Counted from the stretch's first letter, positions 8,358-17,792 are shown. The stretch: 64,000 nucleotides of DNA from Arthrobacter sp. FB24 (GCF_000196235.1 NC_008541.1:4340001-4404000); one strand, 5' to 3'. Numbers and translations are program-made. Notes: a model not told the origin generated them from the sequence alone.

Positions 8358-9973
8358 GGTGCAGCCACCTCCGGGTTGCGCAGGCCGGGACGGCCGGGCT
8401 CAGGCGTGCCAAGATTCAGCTCGGTGCCGCCGAGGACGTCGCTGAACTCCTGGTCGTGGGTCACCGACACCACGGCGGTGCCGGCGTCGAGGAGTTCGGA
8501 GAGGAAGGACGCCAGTTCCGCCCAGGTATTGGCATCCTGCCCGAAGGTGGGCTCGTCGAGGATCAGCACGCGGGGATGGGCGGCCAACACGGTGGCGACG
8601 GACAGCCGGCGCTTCTCTCCGCCGGAGAGCGTGTAGGGGTTGGCGTCCACCAGCTTGGTCAGCCGGAGACGCTCCAGGAGTTCGTCCACTCGGTCCTCTC
8701 CGTGGCCCAGGTGCCGCGGGCCGAACATCAGCTCATCCAGCACCCGGCCGGTGACGAACTGGTGCTCCGGCTCCTGGAACACGGTTCCGATCCGGGAGAT
8801 CAGCTGCTCCGCCTTCCACTTGTACGGGTCAATGCCGGCACCTTCGCTGAGGTCAACCGTGGCGGAAACCGTGCCCGCCACCGGCTGGAGCAGGCCGGCG
8901 AGGGTCAGGGCAAACGTGGACTTTCCGGAACCGTTCGGCCCCGTGATGGTCAGTGCCTGGCCGGCACGGACCTGCGCCGTGATGCCGGACTGCACCGGTA
9001 CCGGCTGGACAGCCTTGAACCGCCGCCGGCGGGGACGTTCGCGGGACACGGCAAGGTTCTCGGAGGCCAGCAGGAGGTTCCCGGCGCCCGGCTCTCCCGG
9101 GCCGCCCTGCGCTCCGGTGCCGGGTGCTCCGGTGGCACCGGTCCGCGCCCGGGTGGCGGGCACGTACCCGGGCACCCAGACGCCGGCGGCAACGAGCATG
9201 TCCCGCGCCTCTGCCAGGACCTGGTCCGGGGGGCCGTCCAGGAGCACCGCGGTGTCCGTGGCGGATCCCGGCTGCAGCACCACGATCCGGTCCACAAGGT
9301 CTTTCCATACGCCCACGCGGTGTTCCACCACCACCAGCGTTGCCCCGGTCTTGTCCAGGCACCGGCCCACGGCGTCACGGACTTCCAGGACGCCCGCGGG
9401 GTCCAGGTTGGCGGTGGGCTCGTCGAGGAGCAGCAGTCCTGGGCGCATGGCGAGGATGCCGGCCAGCGCGAGGCGCTGCTTCTGCCCGCCGGACAGGGCC
9501 GACGTCGGGTGGTCCAGCGGCAGGTGGGCCAGCCCGACGTCCTCGAGCGCCTCTCCGACACGCGTCCAGATGTCCGGGCGCGGGACGGCGAGGTTCTCGG
9601 CGCCGAAGGCGACGTCGTCCCCCACGCGGGAAAGGACCACCTGCGTCTCGGGGTCCTGCTGCATCAGGCCGGCTCGCCCGCGCCGGGCACGCGGCGGGGC
9701 GCCGTCGATCAGCAGGGTGCCGGTCTCGTCGGAGTCGTCGGCATCCGGCGTTCCGTCGTGGTGGGCTCCGGAGTCGCTGTCACCGAGCACCCCGGCGAGG
9801 GCATGCAGCAGCGTGGATTTGCCCGCGCCGGAGGGACCCAGCAGCAGCACGCGTTCGCCCGGCCGAATGTCCAGGTCCAGGCCGTGGACGGCGGGCCGGG
9901 ACCGGCCGGCATGCCGCCAGCCCCAGCCGCGTGCCGTGACCGCTGCCGGGCGGACGGTGTCGGAAGACGTCAT
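8354..9973 (-). CDS. ECF transporter ATPase, two fused ABC domains (EcfA1-EcfA2)
   Basis: A 539-residue protein with two complete ABC ATPase domains in tandem. The first has Walker A GPSGAGKST, signature LSGGQKQR and LLLLDEPTA. The second has GPNGSGKST, LSGGEKRR and LILDEPTFGQD. A Pro/Gly-rich linker of about 50 residues separates them (around 275-310). The fusion replaces the usual EcfA1/EcfA2 heterodimer and is typical of ykoD-like genes. It energises vitamin uptake together with the adjacent EcfT and the YkoE-type S component. Confidence 0.95.
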   Translation of the reverse strand: MTSSDTVRPAAVTARGWGWRHAGRSRPAVHGLDLDIRPGERVLLLGPSGAGKSTLLHALAGVLGDSDSGAHHDGTPDADDSDETGTLLIDGAPPRARRGRAGLMQQDPETQVVLSRVGDDVAFGAENLAVPRPDIWTRVGEALEDVGLAHLPLDHPTSALSGGQKQRLALAGILAMRPGLLLLDEPTANLDPAGVLEVRDAVGRCLDKTGATLVVVEHRVGVWKDLVDRIVVLQPGSATDTAVLLDGPPDQVLAEARDMLVAAGVWVPGYVPATRARTGATGAPGTGAQGGPGEPGAGNLLLASENLAVSRERPRRRRFKAVQPVPVQSGITAQVRAGQALTITGPNGSGKSTFALTLAGLLQPVAGTVSATVDLSEGAGIDPYKWKAEQLISRIGTVFQEPEHQFVTGRVLDELMFGPRHLGHGEDRVDELLERLRLTKLVDANPYTLSGGEKRRLSVATVLAAHPRVLILDEPTFGQDANTWAELASFLSELLDAGTAVVSVTHDQEFSDVLGGTELNLGTPEPGRPGLRNPEVAAP

Positions 9974-9989
9974 GAGCAGTGTGCGTTCA

Positions 9990-10622
9990 TCAGGAGAAGA
10001 CGGGCTCCGCCGCTGCCTTGCGGGAGGCGAAGGAGCTCAGCACGCCGGTCCGGGCCAGGCCGCGGGTGGCGATCCAGGACAGGCCGCCGGCGATGATCGC
10101 ACCGGAGATGGCCGTGAAGATGATGTAAGCCAGCTTGTCGCCGGCGGCGTAGGCGATATTCCACCCCCACGGGGCGAACGAGTCGTTCAGGCCGCAGAAG
10201 AGGCCCGCAGCGGCACCGGCCAGTAGCGAAACGGGGAGGTTGAACTTCTTGTAAACGAACACCGCGAAGATGATCTCCGCACCGAGCCCCTGCACGAAGC
10301 CGGAGAACAGCACGGACGCGCCGTACTGCGAGCCCATGATCAGCTCACCGGTGGCGGCCACTGTTTCGCAGAACAGGGCGGCTCCGGGCTTGCGGATGAT
10401 CAGCATGCCCAGGACGGCGGGAATCATCCAGCCGCCTGCGATGAGGCCGGTCAGCGGCGGGTAGACGGCGTTCATGGGCGGCGAAACGGCAGCGGCCCCC
10501 TGGGACCAGGCCCAGAAAATGACGCCGCCGGCTACTGCGATCAACGCGGCAACCACAATGTCCACCACACGCCAGTTGTACTTGCTGTTGCCAAGCGTCT
10601 GCTTGGCCGTCATTCCAGTCAT
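9990..10622 (-). CDS. ykoE: YkoE-type ECF substrate-specificity component (thiamine/HMP-related)
   Basis: A 210-residue integral membrane S component with six or so hydrophobic stretches; the YNWRVVDIVVAALIA entry and the FSGFVQGLGAEIIF segment fit the YkoE family. In Bacillus, YkoEDC imports the thiamine precursor hydroxymethylpyrimidine or a related pyrimidine. Substrate here is supported by the TPP riboswitch directly upstream. The ATG at 10622 follows a clean aggagg 6 bases away. The order ykoE, ecfA, ecfT forms one transcript. A second start inside the leading MTGMTAK (ATG at 10613) is possible. Confidence 0.9.
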   Translation of the reverse strand: MTGMTAKQTLGNSKYNWRVVDIVVAALIAVAGGVIFWAWSQGAAAVSPPMNAVYPPLTGLIAGGWMIPAVLGMLIIRKPGAALFCETVAATGELIMGSQYGASVLFSGFVQGLGAEIIFAVFVYKKFNLPVSLLAGAAAGLFCGLNDSFAPWGWNIAYAAGDKLAYIIFTAISGAIIAGGLSWIATRGLARTGVLSSFASRKAAAEPVFS

Positions 10623-10708
10623 TTTCTTCCTCCTGAGGTACAGGAGGGGAGAGTGCTACCCGGGCAGTCCGCGGCTTCCGCCGCCAGCTGCCGGACACTC
10701 TGAGAACT

Positions 10709-10833
10709 CGACTCCCTTGCGCCGGTACTAACCGGATCAGGTTCGAGGGTCTGCGGCTGTCCGCACTCTCAGCGCCCGCCTCCGGTTCCCTGGAAATGTT
10801 CCAGTGATGCCCGACGGCGACGCTCCCCTGTCG
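10709..10833 (-). ncRNA. TPP (THI-box) riboswitch
   Basis: Read on the minus strand, the segment carries the CTGAGAGTGCGG pyrimidine-sensor strand and the near-invariant block ACCCTCGAACCTGATC followed by CGGTTAGTACCGGCG. P1 can close between cgac (10833-10830) and gtcg (10712-10709). Downstream, before the ykoE Shine-Dalgarno, the strands agagtg and cactct can pair and may form the expression platform. TPP binding should shut off the thiamine-precursor importer. Confidence 0.95.
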
Positions 10834-10989
10834 TATCAATTCGCCCTTGTGGGCGTGGATTAGTTTACACCCGCGGGCCCGCGAAATCCCGGGGAGGGTG
10901 TCACAATGCGCGGTGATGCGGCCGGGTTGATGCGGCTAGGCTAGGGGAAGCCCTGTTTCCGTCGTTTCCCACCTGTAAGGGGTACTGGA

Positions 10990-11253
10990 GTGAGTTTTTT
11001 CATCAAGCTGCTTGGAACCGGAGTGAGCCTGCTTGCCGGATTCGCCGGCACCAAGGCCGTTGACGTCGTCTGGGAAAAGATCACCGGCCGCAAGCCCCCG
11101 AAGGGCGACAAGGACGACGTCCCCACCACCCTGCGCAGCGCCCTGACCTTTGCGCTGATCTCGGCGGCTGTCAGCGCCATCATCCAGGTCCTGGCCAACC
11201 GGGGCACGCAGCGTGCCATCACCCGCTTCGCCAAGAGCCAGGACATCGTCTAG
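10990..11253 (+). CDS. DUF4235 small membrane protein
   Basis: An 87-residue actinobacterial protein of the DUF4235 family. An N-terminal hydrophobic stretch (FIKLLGTGVSLLAGFAG, about 3-20) is followed by VVWEKITGRKPPKGDKDD, a basic/acidic linker, and a second hydrophobic segment (about 49-68). It is probably a two-pass membrane protein of unknown role. The GTG at 10990 follows a gtactggag Shine-Dalgarno. It is monocistronic and convergent with the Mrp operon, whose last gene ends 17 bp away. Confidence 0.85.
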   Translation: MSFFIKLLGTGVSLLAGFAGTKAVDVVWEKITGRKPPKGDKDDVPTTLRSALTFALISAAVSAIIQVLANRGTQRAITRFAKSQDIV

Positions 11254-11270
11254 GCATTTGAGGGCCGCCG

Positions 11271-11690
11271 CTAGGCTGCGCCGTCGTCATCCTCGTCGGC
11301 GGCGCGCTTGGCGGCGGCCTTTTTGTCGGCTGCCTTCAGCACCACGGCCTCCAGTTCATCCGTGGTGAGCAGTTCCTTGTGCAGGTGCTTGGTGCGGTAG
11401 CCTGCCCTGCCCACCATGTGGGCAGACACCGGAACGGTGAGCACCTGGAAGATCCACGCCACGAAGAGCACGGGCCACACCCACCAGGTCCGCAGCTGCA
11501 GGCCCACCGAGGCCAGCAGCAGGAACAGCCCCAGCACCTGGGGCTTGGTGGCGGCGTGCATCCTGCTCATCAGGTCGGGGAAGCGCAACAGGCCGACCGC
11601 CGCACCGAGGGACATCAGGGCGCCCACCACCATAAAGACGGCCGACACTGCATCAATGATTGTGTCCACGGCAGATGGTTCAGGATTCAT
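11271..11690 (-). CDS. mnhG: Mrp Na+/H+ antiporter subunit G
   Basis: A 139-residue MnhG/PhaG subunit: three hydrophobic helices with LRFPDLMSRMHAATKPQ, the strongest family signature, between helices one and two. It ends in a roughly 30-residue Lys/Ala then Asp-rich cytoplasmic tail (ADEDDDGAA). It is the last gene of the operon and overlaps mnhF by 11 bp. The complex exports Na+ in exchange for protons and needs all subunits. Confidence 0.93.
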   Translation of the reverse strand: MNPEPSAVDTIIDAVSAVFMVVGALMSLGAAVGLLRFPDLMSRMHAATKPQVLGLFLLLASVGLQLRTWWVWPVLFVAWIFQVLTVPVSAHMVGRAGYRTKHLHKELLTTDELEAVVLKAADKKAAAKRAADEDDDGAA

Positions 11691-11958
11691 GGGGCTGCTC
11701 CCGCCGGTCGGCCACGAAGCGCGCCACGGTCACGGATCCGATGAACCCGATGATGGACAGCGCCACGAGCAGCATCAGGTTGTTCAGGTGCCGGTTGACG
11801 GCCATGTCTATGCAAAGCGTGGCACCGATGATGGCCAGCAGCACGTCAGAGGCCAGCACCCGGTCCAGCAGGGACGGGCCGATGGCGATCCGGACAATCG
11901 CCCCGGCTGCCGCCAGGGACAGGATCACGGCCGTCACGGCCAAGACAACGCCCATCAT
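11680..11958 (-). CDS. mnhF: Mrp Na+/H+ antiporter subunit F
   Basis: A 92-residue three-helix MnhF/PhaF subunit containing the conserved IAIGPSLLDRVLASD segment between helix one and two. The size matches the family. The start overlaps the mnhE stop by 4 bp and its end overlaps mnhG, consistent with a single polycistronic mRNA. Confidence 0.93.
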   Translation of the reverse strand: MMGVVLAVTAVILSLAAAGAIVRIAIGPSLLDRVLASDVLLAIIGATLCIDMAVNRHLNNLMLLVALSIIGFIGSVTVARFVADRREQPHES

Positions 11959-12500
11959 GCCCCTACCTCCTGTTTCAGTGCGGCCAGTTCCTCGCGGGTG
12001 CCCATGATCCTGATCAGTGCCGCCTCTGCGTCCCGGACCTCTTTGCGCAGGTTCACAATGTCCTCTCCGCTCCGCACGTTGAGTCCGTGGATGTAGAGCG
12101 TGGACGTGGAGCGGTCCACCTCAACCACCAGCGAACCCGGAATCAGCGAAATGACGTGGCCGGTGGCCGTCACCATCAGGTCCGAGTGGCTGCGCAGCTT
12201 GACCGCGACGACCGCGTTGGTCACCTTGGGCCCGCGGGCCAACGCCAGGTACAGCACCTGGAAGCTGGCGGCCACAACCTTGGCCAGGAACACCAGTGCG
12301 AACGGAACTGCCCGCACGATGCTGAAGCGGCCGCCCAGCTCCACCGGGGGCAGGTAGAAAAGCCGTGCCACCACTACCGCGATCAGCGCACCGAACAGCA
12401 GGTTACCGGGGCTGAAGTCCTGCCAGAGCGCTGCCCAGACGAACACCAGCCAGACGAGGAGGGGCAGTTCCTGCCGGATTGAGATCCGTCGGCGGTTCAT
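11955..12500 (-). CDS. mnhE: Mrp Na+/H+ antiporter subunit E
   Basis: A 181-residue MnhE/PhaE subunit. N-terminal hydrophobic segments (LPLLVWLVFVWAALW and LLFGALIAVVVARLF) are followed by the conserved cytoplasmic part with ISLIPGSLVVEVDRSTSTLYIHGL. The usual family length is 160-190. It overlaps both mnhD and mnhF by 4 bp. Confidence 0.93.
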   Translation of the reverse strand: MNRRRISIRQELPLLVWLVFVWAALWQDFSPGNLLFGALIAVVVARLFYLPPVELGGRFSIVRAVPFALVFLAKVVAASFQVLYLALARGPKVTNAVVAVKLRSHSDLMVTATGHVISLIPGSLVVEVDRSTSTLYIHGLNVRSGEDIVNLRKEVRDAEAALIRIMGTREELAALKQEVGA

Positions 12501-14116
12501 TTGTTCCCCTCCTGCTGGACGGGTTCAGGCTGGGCGATCGGGGGCACGGGGGCGTTTTCGCCCAGCACGGCCTGGATGTAGGCGGACCGGTCCAGCATTT
12601 CCACGGCCGACTGGTCCGCCACCCGGAAGAGCGGCCCGGCAAAGACGGTGAGCGCCACACCGAAGGCCACGAGGCCCAGGGTTGATCCCACCATGGTCCG
12701 CGGCAGCAGCGTGACATTGCGCTTGCCTGCGCGGTCGCCCGTCTCGGAATCCTCAGGGGCCGCGAGCAGCACGGGGTCCGGGTTCTCGGCGTCCTCGGGT
12801 TTGCGCCAGAACGCGCGGTTCCACACACGGGCGACGGCCAGGAGCGTCAGCAGGCTGGTCACGACACCGCCGATCACCAGGGCGTAGGCCAGCGGGGTGC
12901 CAAGCTGCACACCGGCCTGCAGCAGCCCGAGCTTGCCCAGGAAACCCGAGAACGGCGGGATGCCGGCCAGGTTCATGGCGGGGATGAAGAACAGCAGGGC
13001 CAGGATCGGGGACAGTTTGGCCAGGCCGGCGACGCGGTCGATCGACGAGCTTCCGCCGCGGCGTTCGATCAGGCCCGTGACCAGGAAGAGGCTGGTCTGG
13101 ATGGTGATGTGGTGGGCCACGTAGAACACCGCCGCGCCAAGTCCGGCCACCGAGGACATCGCCAGCCCGAACACCATGTAGCCGATGTGGCTGACGAGGG
13201 TGAACGAAAGAAGGCGCTTGATGTCGCTCTGGGCCAGCGCACCCAGGATTCCCACCACCATGGTCAGTAATGCCACCACCATCAGCGGAGTGTTCAGCGA
13301 GTCCCCCGGAAAGAGGAGCGTCTCGGTGCGCACCATGGCATAGACCCCCACCTTGGTCAGCAAGCCGGCGAACACCGCCGTGACGGGGGCTGGTGCCGTG
13401 GGGTACGAGTCAGGAAGCCAGAAGGACAACGGGAAGACAGCCGCCTTGATGCCGAAGGCCACCAGCAGCATCACGTGCAGCAGCATCCGCGTTCCGGAGT
13501 CCAGGTCCGCGAGCTTGACGGCAAGGTCCGCCATGTTGATGGTTCCGGTGGCGCCGTAGATCATGGCGATGGCGATCAGGAACAGGACGGAGGACACCAC
13601 GGAGACCACCACGTAGGTCACGCCGGCACGGATGCGGGGGCCGGTTCCGCCGAGGGTCATCAGCACATAGCTCGCCGTCAGAAGGATCTCGAACCCCACG
13701 TAGAGGTTGAAGAGGTCGCCCGACAGGAACGCGTTGGACACGCCGGCCACCAGGATCAGGTAGGTGGGGTGGAAGATCGACAGCGGCGCGTCCTGGTCGC
13801 CGTCGGCCATGCCCTGGCCGGTGGCGTACACCAGCACCGCGAGGCTGACCGTGGAGGAGACCACCAGCATCAGGGACGAGAACTGGTCCACCACCATCAC
13901 GATGCCCCACGGGGGCAGCCAGCCGCCGATGTTGACGGCCGCGGTTCCGCCGTCCCAGACGGACGCCAGCAGCACGCATTCCAGCAGGAGCGTCAGCGAG
14001 AGCAGCGTAATGCTGACGGCCCGCTGGGCCTTGGAGTGCCGGATCAGCACGAACGTCAGGGCGGCACCGAGGATGGGAAGTACGACGGCGAGCGGGGCAA
14101 AGCTTGCGATGTTCAC
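12497..14116 (-). CDS. mnhD: Mrp Na+/H+ antiporter subunit D
   Basis: A 539-residue subunit homologous to the proton-pumping NuoN/NuoM subunits of complex I, with about 14 predicted hydrophobic segments. Characteristic stretches are FNLYVGFEILLTASYVLMTLG and AFGIKAAVFPLSFWLPDSYP, where the Lys is the conserved proton-path residue. A cytosolic insert of about 45 residues (PEDAENPDPVLLAAPEDSE region, near 450-480) is longer than in Bacillus MrpD. It overlaps its neighbours by 4 bp on each side. Confidence 0.94.
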   Translation of the reverse strand: MNIASFAPLAVVLPILGAALTFVLIRHSKAQRAVSITLLSLTLLLECVLLASVWDGGTAAVNIGGWLPPWGIVMVVDQFSSLMLVVSSTVSLAVLVYATGQGMADGDQDAPLSIFHPTYLILVAGVSNAFLSGDLFNLYVGFEILLTASYVLMTLGGTGPRIRAGVTYVVVSVVSSVLFLIAIAMIYGATGTINMADLAVKLADLDSGTRMLLHVMLLVAFGIKAAVFPLSFWLPDSYPTAPAPVTAVFAGLLTKVGVYAMVRTETLLFPGDSLNTPLMVVALLTMVVGILGALAQSDIKRLLSFTLVSHIGYMVFGLAMSSVAGLGAAVFYVAHHITIQTSLFLVTGLIERRGGSSSIDRVAGLAKLSPILALLFFIPAMNLAGIPPFSGFLGKLGLLQAGVQLGTPLAYALVIGGVVTSLLTLLAVARVWNRAFWRKPEDAENPDPVLLAAPEDSETGDRAGKRNVTLLPRTMVGSTLGLVAFGVALTVFAGPLFRVADQSAVEMLDRSAYIQAVLGENAPVPPIAQPEPVQQEGNK

Positions 14117-14751
14117 TTCACGCCTCCTTCCGGGCCGGGGGTCACGTTTTGGGAGCCGGGCTGCTCTTCCGCAGCGGCGTCCTTGGCTTTGATCTTGCGG
14201 TCGCCGGCCTTGACGGTGGCCACGCCGCCCTGCGGGCCGTCGCCTGAAGTGCCGTCGCTTGAAGCGCCGCGGCCGGAACCGCTGTCGGCGGACAGGTCCG
14301 AACCGGTGATGCCCTTGCCGTCCGAACCGATCATGGTCAGCGGGAACTCCGAGGTTTCTACCGGAATCTCGGAATCATCCTCCGCGTCGAAGCTGGGGGT
14401 CTCGGCAACACGGATGTCCTCGACGTCGTCCTGGATCTCATCGCGGCGGGCCAGCACCCAGGTCCGGTAGATGATGCCCAGCATGAACGCGGTCACCGCG
14501 AAGGAGATCACGATCGATGTCAGGATCAGTGCCTGCGGGAGGGGGTCGTTGTAGTCGCGGGGGTCCGTGTCCTTGCTGAACATGGGTGCCAGGCCGGCGT
14601 AGCCGCCGGTGGCCAGGATCAGCAGGTTGGTGGCGTTGGCCAGCAGCATCAGGCCCAGCAGCACCCTGGTGAGGCTGCGTTCCATGATCAGGTAGATTCC
14701 GCAGGCATAGAGCGCGCCCATGACGGTCAGCAATGTCAGGTTGACGCTCAT
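14113..14751 (-). CDS. mnhC: Mrp Na+/H+ antiporter subunit C with long acidic tail
   Basis: Residues about 1-103 are the three-helix NuoK-like MnhC, with GIYLIMERSLTRVLLGLMLLANATN and DPLPQALILTSIVISFA. Residues about 105-212 are an extra tail rich in Asp, Glu, Ser, Gly and Pro with no hydrophobic segment, likely disordered and cytoplasmic. The family is normally about 110-120 residues, so the tail nearly doubles the protein. It overlaps mnhA and mnhD by 4 bp. Confidence 0.93.
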   Translation of the reverse strand: MSVNLTLLTVMGALYACGIYLIMERSLTRVLLGLMLLANATNLLILATGGYAGLAPMFSKDTDPRDYNDPLPQALILTSIVISFAVTAFMLGIIYRTWVLARRDEIQDDVEDIRVAETPSFDAEDDSEIPVETSEFPLTMIGSDGKGITGSDLSADSGSGRGASSDGTSGDGPQGGVATVKAGDRKIKAKDAAAEEQPGSQNVTPGPEGGVK

Positions 14752-17700
14752 GCTTTCCCCCTCCCCGTGGTTTCGGCGGGAATTCCGTCCGGTTCCTGCC
14801 CTTCGGTCTCGCCCTCGGGGTTCTCTTCAAAGTGCTCATCGATTTCCGCGCCCAGGCTGCGCAGCACGTCCAGCACCAGACCTACCACCACGATGTAGAC
14901 GCCGATGTCGAAAATGGTGGAGGTGACGAACTTGATGTCGCCGAACACCGGCAGCCACAGTTCGATGATGGCGCTCTGGAACACCTGCCCGCCCAGCAGG
15001 AGCGGCACCACTCCGGAGGCCGCTGCCGTGGCCAGCCCGATTCCCAGGAGCGTTCCCGCACCCACCGGGGTGGCCTCCCGCAGTTCGAAGCGGCCGCCGG
15101 CGAGGTAGCGGATGGTCAGGGCAAGCCCGGCCGTCAGACCGCCGGCGAATCCGCCGCCCGGAAGGTTGTGACCGGCGAGCAGGAGGTAGATGGAGAAGAC
15201 GATCATCGAGTGGAACACCAGCCTGGTGACCACTTCGAAGATGATGGAGCGGCGCTCGGGAGCCATGGTGCGCCCTGCCACGAGCCAGGCGTCCCTGGTG
15301 GAGGCGGCAAATTTGCGGCTCAGGGCCAACGCGGCGCTGTCACGGGAGCTCTGTCCGGCACCGGAGCGCCGGCCCACGGTCCCTTCGGCCACGGAGGACG
15401 AGGCCCGGATGCCGTCGCCGCGCCCCTTCACGAAGATGAGGCTGGCGACACCGGTGGCGGCCAGTGCCAGGACGGAGATCTCGCCGAAGGTGTCCCACGC
15501 CCGGATGTCCACGAGGGTGACGTTGACGATGTTCAGTCCCCCGCCGCCTTCGTAGGCAAGCCGCGGGAACTCCAACGCGACGGGCGTCGCGACCCGCGCG
15601 CCCATCGCGTAGATGGCCACGAAGATCATGGTGACGCCGAACGCCGCCCCGATGATCACGCGGATCACCCGGTACTTGCCGCCGGTGCGGTCCCGGAGTT
15701 CGGCCGGCAGGCTGCGCATGGCCAGGACGAACGCCACCAGGATGATGGTTTCCACCAGCATCTGGGTCAGGGCCAGGTCCGGTGCGCCCTGCAGGGCGAA
15801 CATCAGGGCGATGCCGTAGCCGGTCACGGAGACCATCAGCACGGCGAGGAACCGCTTGTTCGCACGCACGGCTGCCAGCGCCCCGATCACGATGCCGGCC
15901 CCGGCCACCAGCTGCAGCGGCGAATTGGGATCGATGAAGTACAGCCCGTCCGGCAGTGGCTTCCCGGCGATGAGCAGGGCTGTGAGCGGAAGGGCGAACG
16001 CCACCGTGAGGATCACTGCGAGGTAGAAGAACAGCGAACCACGCTGCGTGCGTCCCGTGACCCACACGGCAACGTCATCCAGCGCGCCGATGGTGATTTG
16101 GTAGGCGCGGTCGCCGTCCACCCACGCCGGCACCAGGCTCTGGCCCCTGGCGACCATGTTGCGGCCATAGAACATCGCCAGGCCGAGCACGAAGGTGATG
16201 GCCGTCAGGCCCAGCGCGGGCGTGAGTCCGTGCCACAGCGCGAGGTGGCCGGCGGCGGTGGCCGGATCGCCGCCGTCGTGCACGAATTCCGCGGCGTACG
16301 GCTGGATCCAGGCGTCCACCGGCGCCGGCCATAGGCCGTAGACGATGGTCAGCAGGCTCAGCAGGGCGGGGGCTGCAAGGAAGGATGGCTTGATGGCCTT
16401 GAACGGTGTGGATTCGATGCCGGGCTTCGACGCGAAGGCACCCCACATAAAACGCGCGCTGTAGGCGAAGGTAAGGATGGACCCCAGGACCAGCCCGGCG
16501 AGCACCACCAGGCCCCAGGAGCCGGCCGCATCACCGGAGGTGCCATAGTGCACGAAGGCCTCGAACACCGATTCCTTGGCCACGAAGCCTGCCAGCGGCG
16601 GGATGCCGGCCATCGACGCGGCACCGATGGCCGCCACCACGGCCAGGGCGCGGGAGGACTTGTAGACGCCGGAGAGCTTGCGGAGATCGCGGGTTCCGGA
16701 CTGGTGGTCGATGATGCCCACCACCAGGAACAGGGTGGCCTTGAAGAGTCCGTGGGCCAGGAGCAGGGCCAACCCGGCCAGCGCCGCATCGGGTTTGCCG
16801 AGGCCCACCACCATAGTGAGGAAGCCCAGCTGGCTCACCGTGCCGTACGCCAGGATCAGCTTGATGTCGGTCTGCCGCAGCGCGCGGTAGCCGCCCACCA
16901 GCATGGTGGCCAGGCCCAGTCCCAGCACCATGGGCAGCCAGTACGCCGTCTCCGCGAAGCCCGGCGCCAGCCGCGCCACGAGGTAGACGCCGGCCTTCAC
17001 CATCGCGGCGGCATGGAGGTACGCGCTCACCGGTGTGGGCGCCGCCATCGCTCCGGGGAGCCAGAAATGGAACGGTATCAGCGCGGACTTCGTCACGGCA
17101 CCGATGAGGATCAGGACGACGGCGGCGCCCACGGCCCCCGCTGCCGGGCCGGTGGTCAGCCCGGGAGCCTGTTCCAGGATTGCCGAGATCCGGTAGGTTC
17201 CGGCGCTGGACCCCAGAATGATGAGGCCCACCAGCATGGCCAGGCCGCCCGCCGTGGTAACCATCAGGGCCTGCAGGGCCGAGCGCCTGGCGGAGAGCCG
17301 GGTGCGGGCGTAGCCGATCAGCAGGTAGGACAGGACGGTGGTGAGTTCCCAGAAGATGAACATCAGGAGCAGGTCATCGGCGGTGACCAGGCCGAACATC
17401 GCCCCCGCGAAGGCCAGGAGCTGGGCACCGAACCCGCCCAGGTTGCTGTCCTTGTTCTTGAAGTAGCGCGCACAGTAGACCAGCACCAGGGCACCCACGC
17501 CGAGTACCAGCAGTGACATGATCCAGGCCAGCGGGTCCATCCGGAACGCCAGCTCGATCTTGAGTTCCGGGATCCAGGGAAGGAGTTCAGTGACGGCGCT
17601 GCCCGTGAAGGGTGGTGCCGCGGAGGCCTGCTCGTACGCTCCCTGGTACACGGCGTCGCGTTGCAGGAGCAGCCAGACGAAGGAACCGGCGGGGACCGCA

Positions 17701-17792
17701 GCCAGCCCGTAGAACGTGTTCCTGCGGAACTTTCGGAAGAGGAACGGCGCCACGGCAGCCACCGCGAAATGCACGGCAAGGACTGTGATCAC
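14748..17792 (-). CDS. mnhA: Mrp Na+/H+ antiporter subunit A fused to a MnhB domain
   Basis: A 1014-residue subunit, first gene of the Mrp operon. Residues about 1-600 are the NuoL-like part (FIFWELTTVLSYLLIGY; KSALIPFHFWLPGAMAAPTPV with the conserved Lys). Residues about 600-760 are the MbhD/E-like region. Residues about 830-975 are a MnhB-type domain (LPGGGFAGGLTAGLAL), so no separate mnhB is needed. The GTG at 17792 has an upstream ggag at proper spacing. The 221-bp gap to the divergent MFS gene must carry the operon promoter. Confidence 0.94.
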   Translation of the reverse strand: MITVLAVHFAVAAVAPFLFRKFRRNTFYGLAAVPAGSFVWLLLQRDAVYQGAYEQASAAPPFTGSAVTELLPWIPELKIELAFRMDPLAWIMSLLVLGVGALVLVYCARYFKNKDSNLGGFGAQLLAFAGAMFGLVTADDLLLMFIFWELTTVLSYLLIGYARTRLSARRSALQALMVTTAGGLAMLVGLIILGSSAGTYRISAILEQAPGLTTGPAAGAVGAAVVLILIGAVTKSALIPFHFWLPGAMAAPTPVSAYLHAAAMVKAGVYLVARLAPGFAETAYWLPMVLGLGLATMLVGGYRALRQTDIKLILAYGTVSQLGFLTMVVGLGKPDAALAGLALLLAHGLFKATLFLVVGIIDHQSGTRDLRKLSGVYKSSRALAVVAAIGAASMAGIPPLAGFVAKESVFEAFVHYGTSGDAAGSWGLVVLAGLVLGSILTFAYSARFMWGAFASKPGIESTPFKAIKPSFLAAPALLSLLTIVYGLWPAPVDAWIQPYAAEFVHDGGDPATAAGHLALWHGLTPALGLTAITFVLGLAMFYGRNMVARGQSLVPAWVDGDRAYQITIGALDDVAVWVTGRTQRGSLFFYLAVILTVAFALPLTALLIAGKPLPDGLYFIDPNSPLQLVAGAGIVIGALAAVRANKRFLAVLMVSVTGYGIALMFALQGAPDLALTQMLVETIILVAFVLAMRSLPAELRDRTGGKYRVIRVIIGAAFGVTMIFVAIYAMGARVATPVALEFPRLAYEGGGGLNIVNVTLVDIRAWDTFGEISVLALAATGVASLIFVKGRGDGIRASSSVAEGTVGRRSGAGQSSRDSAALALSRKFAASTRDAWLVAGRTMAPERRSIIFEVVTRLVFHSMIVFSIYLLLAGHNLPGGGFAGGLTAGLALTIRYLAGGRFELREATPVGAGTLLGIGLATAAASGVVPLLLGGQVFQSAIIELWLPVFGDIKFVTSTIFDIGVYIVVVGLVLDVLRSLGAEIDEHFEENPEGETEGQEPDGIPAETTGRGKA

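Noticed and set aside
10834..10989. A small gene between the TPP riboswitch and the DUF4235 gene
   Set aside because: No frame with a start, a ribosome site and coding-like composition was found; the gap more likely holds the two divergent promoters.
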